A DNA stretch of 64,000 bases from Janthinobacterium rivuli (GCF_009208735.1 NZ_WFLJ01000006.1:62001-126000), one strand, 5' to 3'; positions 1 through 9,174 are shown, counted from the first letter of the stretch. Made by a program: numbers and translations. Notes: a model not told the origin generated them from the sequence alone.

Positions 1-753
1 CTCAACACGCCGATGCCGCGCTGGTGGATGTGGCTGTTCTACATCACCATCGTCTTCGCGCTGGCCTATCTGTTCCTGTATCCGGGCCTGGGCAACTACG
101 CCGGCAGCCTGGGCTGGAAATCGACGGGCCAGTACGAGGAAGAGCTGAAAAAGGCGGAAGCCGACTACGGTCCCCTGTTCAACAAGTACCTGAGCCAGGA
201 CTTGAAGACGGTGGCCGCCGATCCGCAGGCGCAAGCCATCGGCCAACGTCTGTTCCTGACCTACTGCGCGCAATGCCACGGTTCGGATGCGCGCGGCAAC
301 AAGGGCTTCCCGAACCTGACCGACAAGGACTGGCTGTATGGCGGTGAACCCGACATCATCAAGACCACCATCATGCACGGCCGCAATGGGCAGATGCCAC
401 CGATGGGCGCCGCCCTGGGCTCCGAAAAGGATGTCGAGAACGTGGCCCATTATGTGCTGAGCCTGTCCGGTTCCACCTCGGACCCTGTCAAGTCCGTGCT
501 GGGCAAGGCCAAGTTTGGCGCCTGCATGGCCTGTCACGGCGCCGACGCGAAGGGCAACCAGATGCTGGGTGCGCCCAACCTGACGGACAAGATCTGGCTG
601 TACGGCGGCAGCGCCGATACCATCATGGAAACCGTACGCAAGGGACGCAACAACACCATGCCGGCTTTCAGCGACTTCCTCGGCGAATCCAAGGTACACG
701 TGCTGTCGGCGTATGTCTGGAGCCTGTCGAATCCCCAGACGCCCGTGAAATGA
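1..753 (+). CDS. ccoP: cbb3-type cytochrome c oxidase subunit III CcoP (5' end outside window)
   Basis: Diheme subunit of the high-affinity cbb3 terminal oxidase; it passes electrons from soluble cytochrome c to the catalytic subunit in the inner membrane. The frame is open from base 1, and the residues before the first ATG (LNTP, then MPRWWMWLF) belong to the usual CcoP N-terminal part, so the gene starts upstream of the window. One membrane segment (about bases 25-90) precedes two cytochrome c domains with heme motifs CAQCH (265-279) and CMACH (523-537). The stop lies 4 bp before ccoG, so the genes are one operon; ccoNO are expected just upstream. Family assignment is secure. Confidence 0.95.
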   Translation, partial: LNTPMPRWWMWLFYITIVFALAYLFLYPGLGNYAGSLGWKSTGQYEEELKKAEADYGPLFNKYLSQDLKTVAADPQAQAIGQRLFLTYCAQCHGSDARGNKGFPNLTDKDWLYGGEPDIIKTTIMHGRNGQMPPMGAALGSEKDVENVAHYVLSLSGSTSDPVKSVLGKAKFGACMACHGADAKGNQMLGAPNLTDKIWLYGGSADTIMETVRKGRNNTMPAFSDFLGESKVHVLSAYVWSLSNPQTPVK

Positions 754-757
754 TGTA

Positions 758-2140
758 ATGGAACCTCAAGTCATCAAGATGTATGCGGCCCGCGAGCAAA
801 TCTACCCTCGCGAGGCCAAAGGACGCTACGCTACCTGGCGATGGGTATGCGTATGGCTTACCCAGCTGGCGTTCTACGGCTTGCCGTGGTTGACCTGGAA
901 TGGCAGGCAAGCCCTGCTGTTCGATTTGACCACGCGCAAGTTCTACATTTTCGGCGTCGTGCTGTGGCCCCAGGATTTCATCTATCTGGCGGCCCTGCTG
1001 ATTATCTGTGCGTATTTGTTGTTCCTCGTCACGGCCATTGCCGGGCGGGTGTGGTGCGGGTTCTCTTGCCCGCAAACGGTATACACGGAAATTTTCCTGT
1101 GGGTCGAACGCCGCATCGAGGGCACGCGCAGCGCGCGCATGGCCCTCGACAAGCAGGGCCCCTCCGTGCGCAAGGCCTTCAAGAAGACGGCCAAGCACCT
1201 GGCATGGGGCGCCATCGCCCTGTGGACGGGCTTTACCTTTGTCGGCTACTTCACGCCGATCAAGGAACTGGCGCACTCGGTGACCACCCTCAATTTCGGT
1301 CCCTGGGAATGGTTCTGGGTCTTGTTCTACAGCCTGGCAACCTACGGCAACGCGGGCTGGCTGCGCGAGCAGGTGTGCAAATACATGTGCCCCTACGCGC
1401 GCTTCCAGAGCGCCATGTTCGACCAGGACACCCTGATCATCACCTACGATACCAAGCGCGGCGAACCACGCGGTGCACTGAGCAAGAAGGCCGGCAACAA
1501 CGACAAGCTGGGCGATTGCATCGACTGTACCCTGTGCGTGCAGGTGTGTCCGACCGGCATCGATATCCGCAACGGCCTGCAGTATGAATGCATCGGCTGC
1601 GCCGCTTGCGTCGATGCCTGCAACAGCGTGATGGACAAGGTCGAGCGGCCACGGGGACTGATACGCTACAGTACCGACCATGCGATGGAAAACAACTTCA
1701 ATTCGAAGCAGATACGCCAGCGCGCCATGCGCCCGCGCGTCCTGATCTACACTTCCATCCTGGCCCTGATCATCATCGCCGTATGCACTTCGCTGGCGCT
1801 GCGCACGCCCCTGAAAATGGACGTGATCCGCGACCGCGGTTCGATGGGACGCGAAGTGGAAGACGGCATGATCGAAAACGTCTACCGCTTGCAGATCATG
1901 AACACCTCGGAGCAAACCCAGCATTTTAAAATCAGCGCTTCCGGCTTGCCGGGCCTGACCTTGCTGACGCGCGAAGAAGTGACCTTGCAGCCGACGGAAA
2001 CGCTGGGCTGGCCGATCCGCCTGCGCGTGCCGCACGGGGTTGGCGAGAAGGGTTCGAACAAGATTGCGATCGAATTGCACTCGCTGGACGACCCATCGCT
2101 GCATGTGCGTGAAAGCGCGGTCTTCATCGTGCCACGCTAA
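758..2140 (+). CDS. ccoG: CcoG/RdxA-type polyferredoxin, cbb3 oxidase accessory protein
   Basis: A 460-residue membrane ferredoxin of the CcoG/FixG/RdxA family, needed for cbb3 oxidase maturation; family members have been linked to reduction of copper for the oxidase. It has several membrane segments, the conserved FSCPQTVYTEIF stretch near residue 105, and a 4Fe-4S ferredoxin block with two cysteine clusters (CIDCTLCVQVCP, then CIGCAACVDACN). A last membrane helix (about 330-350) is followed by a C-terminal Ig-like FixG domain. It starts 4 bp after the ccoP stop. The downstream gene ccoH is separated by 148 bp holding repeat elements, unusually long for this operon. Confidence 0.95.
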   Translation: MEPQVIKMYAAREQIYPREAKGRYATWRWVCVWLTQLAFYGLPWLTWNGRQALLFDLTTRKFYIFGVVLWPQDFIYLAALLIICAYLLFLVTAIAGRVWCGFSCPQTVYTEIFLWVERRIEGTRSARMALDKQGPSVRKAFKKTAKHLAWGAIALWTGFTFVGYFTPIKELAHSVTTLNFGPWEWFWVLFYSLATYGNAGWLREQVCKYMCPYARFQSAMFDQDTLIITYDTKRGEPRGALSKKAGNNDKLGDCIDCTLCVQVCPTGIDIRNGLQYECIGCAACVDACNSVMDKVERPRGLIRYSTDHAMENNFNSKQIRQRAMRPRVLIYTSILALIIIAVCTSLALRTPLKMDVIRDRGSMGREVEDGMIENVYRLQIMNTSEQTQHFKISASGLPGLTLLTREEVTLQPTETLGWPIRLRVPHGVGEKGSNKIAIELHSLDDPSLHVRESAVFIVPR

Positions 2141-2150
2141 CTTTGATGTG

Positions 2151-2177
2151 GGGGTCGGACCCTGCGGGTCTGACCCC
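2151..2177. repeat. REP-like palindrome, copy 1
   Basis: A 27-bp imperfect palindrome with arms GGGGTCGGACCC and GGGTCTGACCCC around a TGC spacer. It is close to the copies at 2249-2275 and 6918-6944. It lies 10 bp after the ccoG stop, inside the cco operon, so it may fold in the transcript between ccoG and ccoH. Confidence 0.75.
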
Positions 2178-2207
2178 GGCATTTCGCCGTTGGGGTACCG
2201 GCTATTT

Positions 2208-2243
2208 ATTTCAACCCAGAAGCAAATTTCAACCCAGAAGCAA
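2208..2243. repeat. 18-bp perfect tandem duplication
   Basis: Two exact head-to-tail copies of an 18-bp unit (starting ATTTCAACCC) at 2208-2225 and 2226-2243, between the two REP-like palindromes of the ccoG-ccoH gap. No function is visible; it looks like slippage between the repeat elements. Confidence 0.8.
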
Positions 2244-2248
2244 ATACT

Positions 2249-2275
2249 GGGGTCAGACCCACAGGGTCTGACCCC
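2249..2275. repeat. REP-like palindrome, copy 2
   Basis: A 27-bp perfect palindrome with arms GGGGTCAGACCC and GGGTCTGACCCC and spacer ACA. It ends 13 bp before the ccoH start codon, so a stem formed in the mRNA would sit just upstream of the ccoH ribosome site and could affect ccoH translation or 3' end stability of ccoG mRNA. Confidence 0.8.
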
Positions 2276-2288
2276 TAGGAAAAACACC

Positions 2289-2813
2289 ATGTCCAAAACT
2301 GCAAAACTGCAAGCCCCCGCCGACCCGTGGTACAAGCATCGCTGGCCATGGCTGCTGATGATCGGCCCCGGCCTGTCCGTGGTCGTCGGCAGCTTCATGG
2401 GCTATATCGCGTTTACGCAGCCCGATGCGCTGGTGGTGGGCGATTATTACAAGCAGGGCAAGGCGATCAACCAGGATTTGAAGCGCGACACGATCGCCAG
2501 CGACCTGGCGATGGATACGAGCCTGTCGTACGACGTGGCGTCGGCGCGCCTCAGTGGTTCCGTGCACAGCTTCGGCAAGGCTTACCAGGGGCCTTTGCAG
2601 CTGCACCTGGCGCATGCGACGTTGCCGGAAAAGGATATCAAGCTGCTGGTGCAACCCGATGCGGCCGGCAATTTTTCCGTCGCGCTGCCGATGCTCGAGC
2701 GCAGCCGCTGGCAAGTGCTGGTGGAAAACGACAAACGCGAGTGGCGCCTGTCCGGCATCTGGACCTGGCCGCTGCAACGCAGCATCGCGCTGCATGCGGA
2801 CGAGGAACTGTAA
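2289..2813 (+). CDS. ccoH: FixH/CcoH family cbb3 oxidase assembly protein
   Basis: A 174-residue protein with one N-terminal membrane helix (about 22-46) and a periplasmic FixH domain; the DYYKQGKAINQDL segment near residue 52 is typical of CcoH. It helps assembly or stability of cbb3 oxidase in the inner membrane. The frame is open upstream to 2040, but the ATG at 2289 gives the normal FixH N-terminus (MSKTAKLQAP), and the upstream part overlaps ccoG and repeat DNA. The SD-like sequence AGGAAAA lies just before it. Position after ccoG fits the standard ccoNOPGH order. Confidence 0.88.
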   Translation: MSKTAKLQAPADPWYKHRWPWLLMIGPGLSVVVGSFMGYIAFTQPDALVVGDYYKQGKAINQDLKRDTIASDLAMDTSLSYDVASARLSGSVHSFGKAYQGPLQLHLAHATLPEKDIKLLVQPDAAGNFSVALPMLERSRWQVLVENDKREWRLSGIWTWPLQRSIALHADEEL

Positions 2814-2816
2814 GTC

Positions 2817-3575
2817 TTACTTGCAGACGTCCGTGCCGGCCGTGATGGCTTTTAATTTCGCCGGCTGCAGGATCTCGATCTCGCGGTTGGAGACGCGCAG
2901 CCAGCCTTCCTTCTTGAACTTGGACAGCAGGCGGCTGACGCTCTCGATGGTCAGGCCCAGGTAGTTGCCGATTTCCTCGCGCGACATGCGCAGCTGGAAT
3001 TTGCTGCTCGAATAGCCGCGCGCCTCGTAGCGCGACGCCAGGTTGACGATGAAGGCGGCAAAGCGCTGCGTCGCCTGCATATTTCCCAGCAACAGCATGA
3101 CGCTTTGCTCGCGCGTGATTTCCTGGCTCATCATGCGGTGGAAGTGGCGCAGCAGGGTCGGCATATTGCCCAGCAATTGTTCCAGGCTGGAAAACGGGAT
3201 TTCACACACTTCGCTGTCTTCCAGCGCCACCGCGTTACAGTGGTGGCGGTCGGCGCTGATGGCGTCCATGCCCAGCAGTTCACCCGCCATCTGGAAACCC
3301 GTCACCTGTTCTTCGCCGCCCGGATTGATCTGGTACGTCTTGAAGTGCCCCAGGCGGATCGCGTACAGGTTCTGGAACGAGTCGCCGATGCGGAACAGCG
3401 AGGCGCCGCGCACGATCTTGCGACGGCGGCCGATGATCTGGTCCAGCCTGTCCATGTCGCCCACATCGAGGCCCATCGGCAGGCACAGTTGATGCATGCT
3501 GCAGGTCGAGCATCGCGCACGCAACGCTTCCACGTTCACGGTGGGCAAGGTTGGAGAGAGTAGCGCTTCAGTCAT
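2817..3575 (-). CDS. fnr: Fnr/Anr-type CRP-family oxygen-responsive regulator
   Basis: A 252-residue Crp/Fnr-family regulator. It has the four Fnr-type cluster ligands: Cys22, Cys25 and Cys31 (RCSTCSMHQLC) and Cys124 in SEVCEIPF. A cyclic-nucleotide-like beta-barrel, dimer helix and C-terminal helix-turn-helix (SREEIGNYLGLTIESVSRLL) follow. A labile 4Fe-4S cluster should make it active only at low oxygen. The ATG at 3575 has AAGG upstream; the frame extends to a TTG at 3605 that is less likely. It ends 3 bp from the convergent ccoH stop. Fnr proteins commonly control cbb3 genes, which fits the location. Confidence 0.93.
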   Translation of the reverse strand: MTEALLSPTLPTVNVEALRARCSTCSMHQLCLPMGLDVGDMDRLDQIIGRRRKIVRGASLFRIGDSFQNLYAIRLGHFKTYQINPGGEEQVTGFQMAGELLGMDAISADRHHCNAVALEDSEVCEIPFSSLEQLLGNMPTLLRHFHRMMSQEITREQSVMLLLGNMQATQRFAAFIVNLASRYEARGYSSSKFQLRMSREEIGNYLGLTIESVSRLLSKFKKEGWLRVSNREIEILQPAKLKAITAGTDVCK

Positions 3576-3754
3576 GTCGGTACCTTTTAGAAAATGCAAC
3601 AACAAGTTTACTGCATCCGGGGTTGCCGTGTGCCAATTTCACCGCAATTTCACTGAATAAACGACGTTCTGACTTTAATTATATGGCAACATCGTCAAAA
3701 GCCCATGCGGGGAGGGCCATTTGCGTGGCGACGCTTGCCAAGTTGATGTATTGA

Positions 3755-3768
3755 TAGGAAAATTCCTA
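3755..3768. promoter_or_regulatory. Small perfect inverted repeat upstream of the hybrid kinase
   Basis: TAGGAA and TTCCTA arms around AA, 46 bp upstream of the kinase start in the fnr-kinase intergenic region. A 9-bp direct repeat CAATTTCAC (3634-3642 and 3645-3653) lies nearer fnr. Either could be an operator; no known regulator consensus is matched. Confidence 0.3.
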
Positions 3769-3814
3769 ACAGCATTATCTGCCGCCTGTGCCGCACGGTA
3801 CTGAAAAGGAAATC

Positions 3815-6800
3815 ATGAAGCCTCTCGGCATTAAAGCAAAAGTCGCGCTGGCCACCAGCCTGACCTCGATCGCCATGATCGCGCTGGTCACCATGATACA
3901 GGTGCAGCACATGCGCGACGACTTCACCCGAGTATTGCTGAGCCAACAGTCATCCCTGATCACCCGCACCGCTGCCGAGCTCGACGACAAGCTGGGCATG
4001 CTGCTGCAGATCGTCACCCTGACGGCCAAACAGCAGCCGCCGGAGCTGATCGCCCAGCCTGCAAAGCTGCGCGAATACTATGCGCGCCGCTCGATGCTGG
4101 TGCTGTTCGATGACGTGCTGGTGCTCGATGCGCAGGGCGTCATCGTGGCCGACATGCCGGAAGTGGCGGGGCGCGCCGGCATCAGCGTGGCCGAGCGCGA
4201 GTATTTCCAGACCGTGCTGCGCACGCGCCAGCCGATGATCACCGAACCGATGCTGGGCAAGTCGAGCGGCATGCCCATCGTGCAAATGGTGGCACCCGTG
4301 CTGGCCGCCGATGGCCGGGTGGCCGGCGTGGTGATCGGCGTGCTGCGCCTGTACAAGGACAACCTGCTGGGCCGCCTGCGCTCGGAAAAGGTCGGCAAGA
4401 ACGGCTATTACTTCATCCTCACGCGCGGCGCCGTGCCGCGCTACGTGCTGCATCCCGATACGAGCCGGCTGCTGCAACCGCGCCAGCCGAACGCCAACCT
4501 GACGACCACCCGGCTGCTGCAGGAAGATGGCGAAGGCAGCATGGTCAGCACCAACAGCCGCGGCATCACGGCCGTCAACAGCTTCAAGCGCCTGAAATCG
4601 GTGAACTGGCTGCTGGCCGCCTCGCTGCCCCTCGACGATGCCTTCGAACCGTTCGATGGCGTGCTGTACCGGCTGGTGCTGTGGAGCATCCTCGCCTCGC
4701 TGCTGGCGGCCTTTGTACTGGGCTGGGTCACCGTGCGCCTGCTGTCGCCGCTGGTGCGCCTGCGCGATACCCTGCTGGCCCTGCGCACCAGCGGCAGCCG
4801 TTTCACTCCCGTGCCGGTGCAGCAGCGCGACGAGATCGGCGAACTGACGGAAGCGTTCAATGGCCTGATGAGCGAACGCGACCGCCTGCAGCAGGAACTC
4901 GAAGCGCGCGCGGCGGAGCTGGAACAGGAGCGCGACCGTGCCGAGGCGGCCAACCGCGCGAAGAGCGATTTCGTGGCAAACATGAGCCATGAAATCCGCA
5001 CGCCCCTCAATGCCGTGCTGGGCATGGTGTATTTGCTGGGCAATACCAAACTCGACACGGAACAGCGCAAATATCTGACCATGGTCAGAGTGGCGGGCCA
5101 GTCGCTGCTGGGCATCCTCAACGACGTGCTCGATTATTCGAAGATCGAGGCGCGCCGCATGGAATTGTCGCCCGTCGAATTCGACCTCGACGAAGTCATG
5201 AATACCCTGGCCACGACGATGACGATGAACGCGGGCGAGAAGGAGCTGGAACTGGCCATCGCCGTCGAGCCCGACGTGCCGCGGCGCCTCGTGGGCGACG
5301 CCCAGCGCCTGCAGCAGATTCTCGTCAACCTGGCCGGCAACGCCATCAAGTTCACCGAGAGCGGCGAAGTGGTGGTGGCCGTCAGCCTGGTCGAGAGCGA
5401 GAGCGGCCGCGCCTGGCTGCGCTTCGAAGTGCGCGACACAGGCATCGGCATGACGGAACTGCAGCAACAGCAGCTGTTCGCCGCGTTTTCACAGGGCGAC
5501 CAGAGCATCACGCGGCGCTTCGGCGGCACGGGCCTGGGCCTGGCCATCAGCAAGCAGCTGATCCACATGATGGGCGGTGACATCGCCGTCGCCAGCAGCG
5601 AAGGCAAGGGCAGCCGCTTCTGGTTCAGCGTGCCCTTCGAGATGCTGGCGCAGCCGGCCGAAACGCGGCGCACGCCGACCTTGGGCCAGCTGCGCCTGCT
5701 GGTGGCCGACGACAACCGCACCACGCGCGAACTGATCGTCAAGCTGATCGAGGCGTGGGGCTGGTTGGCCGACGAAGTCGACTCCGGCTTCGCCGCCATC
5801 GAACTGTACCGCGAACGCCTGGCGCAGCAGCAACCGTACGACGTGGTGCTGGCCGACTGGCACATGCCCGTCATGGATGGCCTGGCCACGGCCAAGGCCA
5901 TCCGCCAGGCGGCTGCCGGCCAGCGCCAGCCCATCGTGGTGATGGTCAACGCCTTCGCCCGCAACCACCTCGAGGAAATCTCCAGCGCGGCCGAGGCCGA
6001 CGTCGTGCTGATGAAGCCGATCACGGGCTCGAGCCTGTTCGATGCCCTGCACCAGGCGCTGATCGCGAAGAACGACGGCGGCGAGCAGCGCATGCTGCAC
6101 CAGCCGCTGGGCACGGAACTGGCCGGCGTGCATTTCCTGCTGGTGGAAGACAATCATTTGAACCAGGCCGTGGCGCGCGGCATCCTCGAACACATGGGCG
6201 CCACCCTGGACGTGGTGGGCGACGGCTTGCAAGCCGTGGAACGGCTGCGCACGGAAGCGCTGCGCTACGACATCGTGCTGATGGACATGCAGATGCCCGT
6301 CATGGACGGTTTCAGCGCCACCCACATCATCCGCTCGGAACTGCGCCTGAACCTGCCCGTGATCGCCATGACGGCCGGCGTGCTGGCGTCCGAGCGCGAG
6401 CGCTGCATGACGGCCGGCATCAGCGACTTCATCGCCAAGCCCGTGGTGGTGGAAGAGATGATGGAAGTCATCCTGCGCCACCTGCCCAAGCGCCCGCAAA
6501 TGCAGACGGCCGAGCCGGCGCCCGTCGCCGACGAGGAAGTGTTTTCCATGGCGCCGCTGATGCGCGTGATGGGGCGCGACGCGAAAGGGCGCGGCGTGCT
6601 GCGGCGCATGGTGGAAGACGCGCTGAACAAAGGCATGACGCCCGTGCGCGACGCCGAAACGGCCTTGCAGGCCGGCCGCCACAGCGACGTGGCGCGCATC
6701 CTGCACGGCGTGCGCGGCTCCGTGGGCACCCTGGGCACGAAACGCCTGATCCGCGCCGCCTTCGCCACCGAGGAAGCCATCAATGCGGGCCGCCTGGACG

Positions 6801-6889
6801 CCGTGCCGGCGCTGCTGGCGCACACGGCGCAGGAGCTGGAGCAGGCGCTGGCGGCGGCGTCCGATTGGTTGTCCAGGCTGAAGGATTAG
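3815..6889 (+). CDS. Hybrid sensor histidine kinase with two receiver domains and Hpt
   Basis: A 1024-residue multi-step phosphorelay kinase in the inner membrane. Order: membrane helix (about 10-30), periplasmic double-Cache-like sensor (about 35-285), second helix (about 290-310), HAMP, coiled coil, HisKA with phospho-His392 ([12 protein letters not shown]), HATPase with N and G boxes ([15 protein letters not shown]), receiver 1 with Asp681 ([10 protein letters not shown]), receiver 2 with Asp824 ([10 protein letters not shown]), and an Hpt domain with His964 (LHGVRGS). The ATG at 3815 has AAGGA upstream; a GTG at 3788 in frame is less likely. No response-regulator gene is adjacent, so the final partner is unknown. 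The ligand is unknown; Cache domains usually bind small metabolites. Confidence 0.92.
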   Translation: MKPLGIKAKVALATSLTSIAMIALVTMIQVQHMRDDFTRVLLSQQSSLITRTAAELDDKLGMLLQIVTLTAKQQPPELIAQPAKLREYYARRSMLVLFDDVLVLDAQGVIVADMPEVAGRAGISVAEREYFQTVLRTRQPMITEPMLGKSSGMPIVQMVAPVLAADGRVAGVVIGVLRLYKDNLLGRLRSEKVGKNGYYFILTRGAVPRYVLHPDTSRLLQPRQPNANLTTTRLLQEDGEGSMVSTNSRGITAVNSFKRLKSVNWLLAASLPLDDAFEPFDGVLYRLVLWSILASLLAAFVLGWVTVRLLSPLVRLRDTLLALRTSGSRFTPVPVQQRDEIGELTEAFNGLMSERDRLQQELEARAAELEQERDRAEAANRAKSDFVANMSHEIRTPLNAVLGMVYLLGNTKLDTEQRKYLTMVRVAGQSLLGILNDVLDYSKIEARRMELSPVEFDLDEVMNTLATTMTMNAGEKELELAIAVEPDVPRRLVGDAQRLQQILVNLAGNAIKFTESGEVVVAVSLVESESGRAWLRFEVRDTGIGMTELQQQQLFAAFSQGDQSITRRFGGTGLGLAISKQLIHMMGGDIAVASSEGKGSRFWFSVPFEMLAQPAETRRTPTLGQLRLLVADDNRTTRELIVKLIEAWGWLADEVDSGFAAIELYRERLAQQQPYDVVLADWHMPVMDGLATAKAIRQAAAGQRQPIVVMVNAFARNHLEEISSAAEADVVLMKPITGSSLFDALHQALIAKNDGGEQRMLHQPLGTELAGVHFLLVEDNHLNQAVARGILEHMGATLDVVGDGLQAVERLRTEALRYDIVLMDMQMPVMDGFSATHIIRSELRLNLPVIAMTAGVLASERERCMTAGISDFIAKPVVVEEMMEVILRHLPKRPQMQTAEPAPVADEEVFSMAPLMRVMGRDAKGRGVLRRMVEDALNKGMTPVRDAETALQAGRHSDVARILHGVRGSVGTLGTKRLIRAAFATEEAINAGRLDAVPALLAHTAQELEQALAAASDWLSRLKD

Positions 6890-6917
6890 GCTCGTTTGAA
6901 CCCAAGAGATAAAGGCC

Positions 6918-6944
6918 GGGGTCGTACCCTCAGGGTACGACCCC
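6918..6944. repeat. REP-like palindrome, copy 3
   Basis: A 27-bp perfect palindrome, arms GGGGTCGTACCC and GGGTACGACCCC, spacer TCA, in the 71-bp gap between the convergent kinase and modE genes. It has the same outer frame as copies 1 and 2, with compensating changes in the middle of the arms. It could act as a bidirectional transcription stop or mRNA 3' end protector. Confidence 0.75.
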
Positions 6945-6960
6945 AGTCCTTGCTTTGGGT

Positions 6961-7785
6961 TTAGGCGGGCACGCCCAGAATCACGCTGGACGCCTTGAAC
7001 ATCGCCGTCACATTGCTGCCGATCTCGATGCCCAGCTCGGTGCAGCTCTGATTCGTGATGATGGCGGCGATGGTGCCGCCGCGCGGCAAGTCCAGCACCA
7101 CTTCCGTGTTGACGGCGCCCGTCTGCACGCGCGTCACGCTGCCGCTCAACTGGTTGCGCGCGGAAAAGCGCGCCCCTTCGCTGTCCGTCACGAGGATGAT
7201 GGACGAGGCCTTGATCAGCGCGAACGCTTCCGCGCCCGGCACCAGGCCCAGGCTGGCGCTGCTGCCCTGCGTGACGATGGCAACGATGTGCTGGCCGCCC
7301 GGCAATTCCAGCGTGACTTCGTCGTTGACGGCGCCCTGTTTCAGTTCGGCCACCTTGCCCAGGAATTGATTGCGTGCCGTGGTTTTCATGGCCATTCTCC
7401 GTATGAGTAACAAATCGTCGGCGATGCCTTCGGCCTGACTGCCCAGCTGGCGCAGGTAGCGCGCATGCTCGCGCTCGATGATGCGGAAATTGTCGACCAG
7501 TTGGCGCCCCCGCGGGGTCAGGCGCGTGCCGCCGCCGCCCTTGCCGCCCGTCAAGCGCTCGACCAGCGGTTCGCCGGCCAGGTTGTTCATCGCGTCGATG
7601 GCGTCCCAGGCCGCCTTGTAGCTCATCTTGACAAGCTTGGCCGCCTGCGTGATGGAGCCGCATTCGGCGATGGCGCCCAGCAATTCCACCCGGCCGGCGC
7701 CGCCCAGGTGCTCTCCGCCCACCGTCATCCATACCGAGCCTTGCAGGCCGATTTCCGCTGCCGCTGATTTATCCAATGCGTTCAC
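6961..7785 (-). CDS. modE: ModE-type molybdate-responsive regulator with two Mop domains
   Basis: Molybdate-sensing regulator of about 274 residues. The N-terminal winged helix has the ModE signature (MSYKAAWDAIDAMNN and TGGKGGGGTRLT). Two Mop (TOBE) modules follow (ARNQFLGKVAEL and ARNQLSGSVTRV), which bind molybdate as a dimer. The GTG at 7785 is the best start: it overlaps the modC end by 17 bp and gives normal ModE length; a frame extension further upstream lies inside modC. It is the last gene of modABCE, and an operator matching the ModE consensus precedes modA, suggesting autoregulation. Confidence 0.92.
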   Translation of the reverse strand: MNALDKSAAAEIGLQGSVWMTVGGEHLGGAGRVELLGAIAECGSITQAAKLVKMSYKAAWDAIDAMNNLAGEPLVERLTGGKGGGGTRLTPRGRQLVDNFRIIEREHARYLRQLGSQAEGIADDLLLIRRMAMKTTARNQFLGKVAELKQGAVNDEVTLELPGGQHIVAIVTQGSSASLGLVPGAEAFALIKASSIILVTDSEGARFSARNQLSGSVTRVQTGAVNTEVVLDLPRGGTIAAIITNQSCTELGIEIGSNVTAMFKASSVILGVPA

Positions 7786-8491
7786 CCAATACCATGTGTT
7801 CTTCCCTGTTATCGATCTGTCCGTCGCGCAAGTACAGCACATGCTCGCCCAGGATGCGCGCGTCTTCCGGATCATGCGTGATCAGGATCATGGGCACGTC
7901 CAGGCGCTGCTGCCACTGGCTCAGTTCCAGGCGCATTTTGACACGCAGGGCCGGATCGAGGGCGGCAAACGGCTCGTCGAGCAGCAGCGCGTCTGGCTCG
8001 GCCACGAGCGCCCTCGCCAGCGCCACTCGCTGGCGCTGGCCTCCGGACAACTCGTCGGGATACTGGTGCGCCAGTTCCTGCAAGTGGAAGGCATCGAGCC
8101 AATGCTCGACCTTCTGCAATTTTTCCCGCGCGCGCGGGTTGAACCATCCCCGGCTCAGGCCAAAGCCCACGTTCTGGCGCACCGTCAGGTGCGGGAACAG
8201 CGCGTAATCCTGGAACAGGTAAGCGACATTGCGCTGCTGCGGCGGCAAATTGATGCCGGCGGCCGAATCGAACAGGGTGCGGCCGTTCAAACGGATATGG
8301 CCTGCGTCCGGCGTGAAGAGTCCGGCAATGGCTTTCAGGGTCATGCTCTTACCGGCGCCGGACGGGCCATACATGGCGATGCGCTGGCTGCCGGAGGTGC
8401 ATTGCACCTGCAGGTCGAAACGGCGTTTGCCGGAGCGCAAGGTGGCGCGCAGGTCGAGGTCGAGTTGCATGGGCATCATCATAGACCTCAT
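7769..8491 (-). CDS. modC: Molybdate ABC transporter ATP-binding protein, short form
   Basis: ATPase that drives molybdate import through ModB. Walker A GPSGAGKS (about 43-50), signature LSGGQRQR, Walker B LLLDEPFAALD and the H-loop ITHD are all present. At 240 residues it lacks the roughly 110-residue C-terminal TOBE/Mop regulatory domain of classical ModC (about 350 residues). The frame ends cleanly in TAA just inside modE, so this is a true short form rather than a visible frameshift. The start ATG overlaps the modB stop (ATGA at 8488-8491). Confidence 0.92.
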   Translation of the reverse strand: MRSMMMPMQLDLDLRATLRSGKRRFDLQVQCTSGSQRIAMYGPSGAGKSMTLKAIAGLFTPDAGHIRLNGRTLFDSAAGINLPPQQRNVAYLFQDYALFPHLTVRQNVGFGLSRGWFNPRAREKLQKVEHWLDAFHLQELAHQYPDELSGGQRQRVALARALVAEPDALLLDEPFAALDPALRVKMRLELSQWQQRLDVPMILITHDPEDARILGEHVLYLRDGQIDNREEHMVLGERIG

Positions 8492-9159
8492 TTGTGCGCG
8501 ATGCGCCCGGGCGCCAGGCGGCCCGCCGACAGCAGCACCACGATGCAGACGAAGGAGGTGATCAGCACCAGCGTATTGGCCACGTCGTCCTGGCCCGCCT
8601 GCACGGCTTCATACACGGCCACCGACAGGGTCTGCGTCTTGCCGGGGATGCTGCCGGCCACCATCAGGGTGGCGCCGAACTCGCCCAGCGCGCGCACGAA
8701 TCCCAGCAGCACGCCGGCCAGGATGCCGCGCCACGCCAGCGGTAACGTGACGCGGAAAAAGATCGCCAGCTCCGAGATGCCCAGCACGCGGGCCGCCTGC
8801 TCCAGCTGCCCGTCGACGGCCTCGAAGGCGGCGCGCGCCGGCTTGAAGACGAGGGGAAAGGCGACCACGGTGGAGGCGATCACGGCGCCCTGCCACGTAA
8901 AGATGAGGTTGATGCCGAAGTTATCCTGCAGCCAGATGCCCAGGGTGCCGCGCCGGCCCAGCAGCACCAGCAGGTAATAGCCGAGCACGGTGGGCGGCAT
9001 CACCATCGGCAGGGTCAAGAGGGCGTCGAGCAACTCGCGCCCGGGAAAGCGCGTGCGCGCCAGCAGATAGCCCGTGCCGATGCCTAGCAGCAAATTGAGC
9101 GCCGTGGCCCAGGCCGCTACCTTGAGCGACAGGGCCAGCGCGGTCCAGGCGATATCCAT
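8488..9159 (-). CDS. modB: Molybdate ABC transporter permease
   Basis: A 223-residue inner-membrane permease with about five membrane helices. The EAA-type loop that contacts the ATPase is visible as VLGISELAIFFRVTLPLAWRG; the segment GFVRALGEFGATLMV is typical of ModB/CysT permeases. It lies between modA (15 bp gap) and modC (4 bp overlap) on the same strand, forming a translationally coupled modABC. Confidence 0.94.
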   Translation of the reverse strand: MDIAWTALALSLKVAAWATALNLLLGIGTGYLLARTRFPGRELLDALLTLPMVMPPTVLGYYLLVLLGRRGTLGIWLQDNFGINLIFTWQGAVIASTVVAFPLVFKPARAAFEAVDGQLEQAARVLGISELAIFFRVTLPLAWRGILAGVLLGFVRALGEFGATLMVAGSIPGKTQTLSVAVYEAVQAGQDDVANTLVLITSFVCIVVLLSAGRLAPGRIAHK

Positions 9160-9174
9160 GCGGGCGCGGTTGCG

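Noticed and set aside
668..2398. Long minus-strand open frame across ccoG and ccoH
   Set aside because: It covers clear plus-strand ccoG/ccoH and the repeats, has biased low-complexity composition and no family features; GC-rich antisense shadow.
3743..3756. FNR-box-like TTGATGTATTGATA upstream of the kinase
   Set aside because: Only the left half fits TTGAT-N4-ATCAA; the right half does not.
3950..7732. Two long minus-strand frames over the hybrid kinase (3950-5467 and 5489-7732)
   Set aside because: His/Gln/Arg-rich translations antisense to an intact kinase; no domains.
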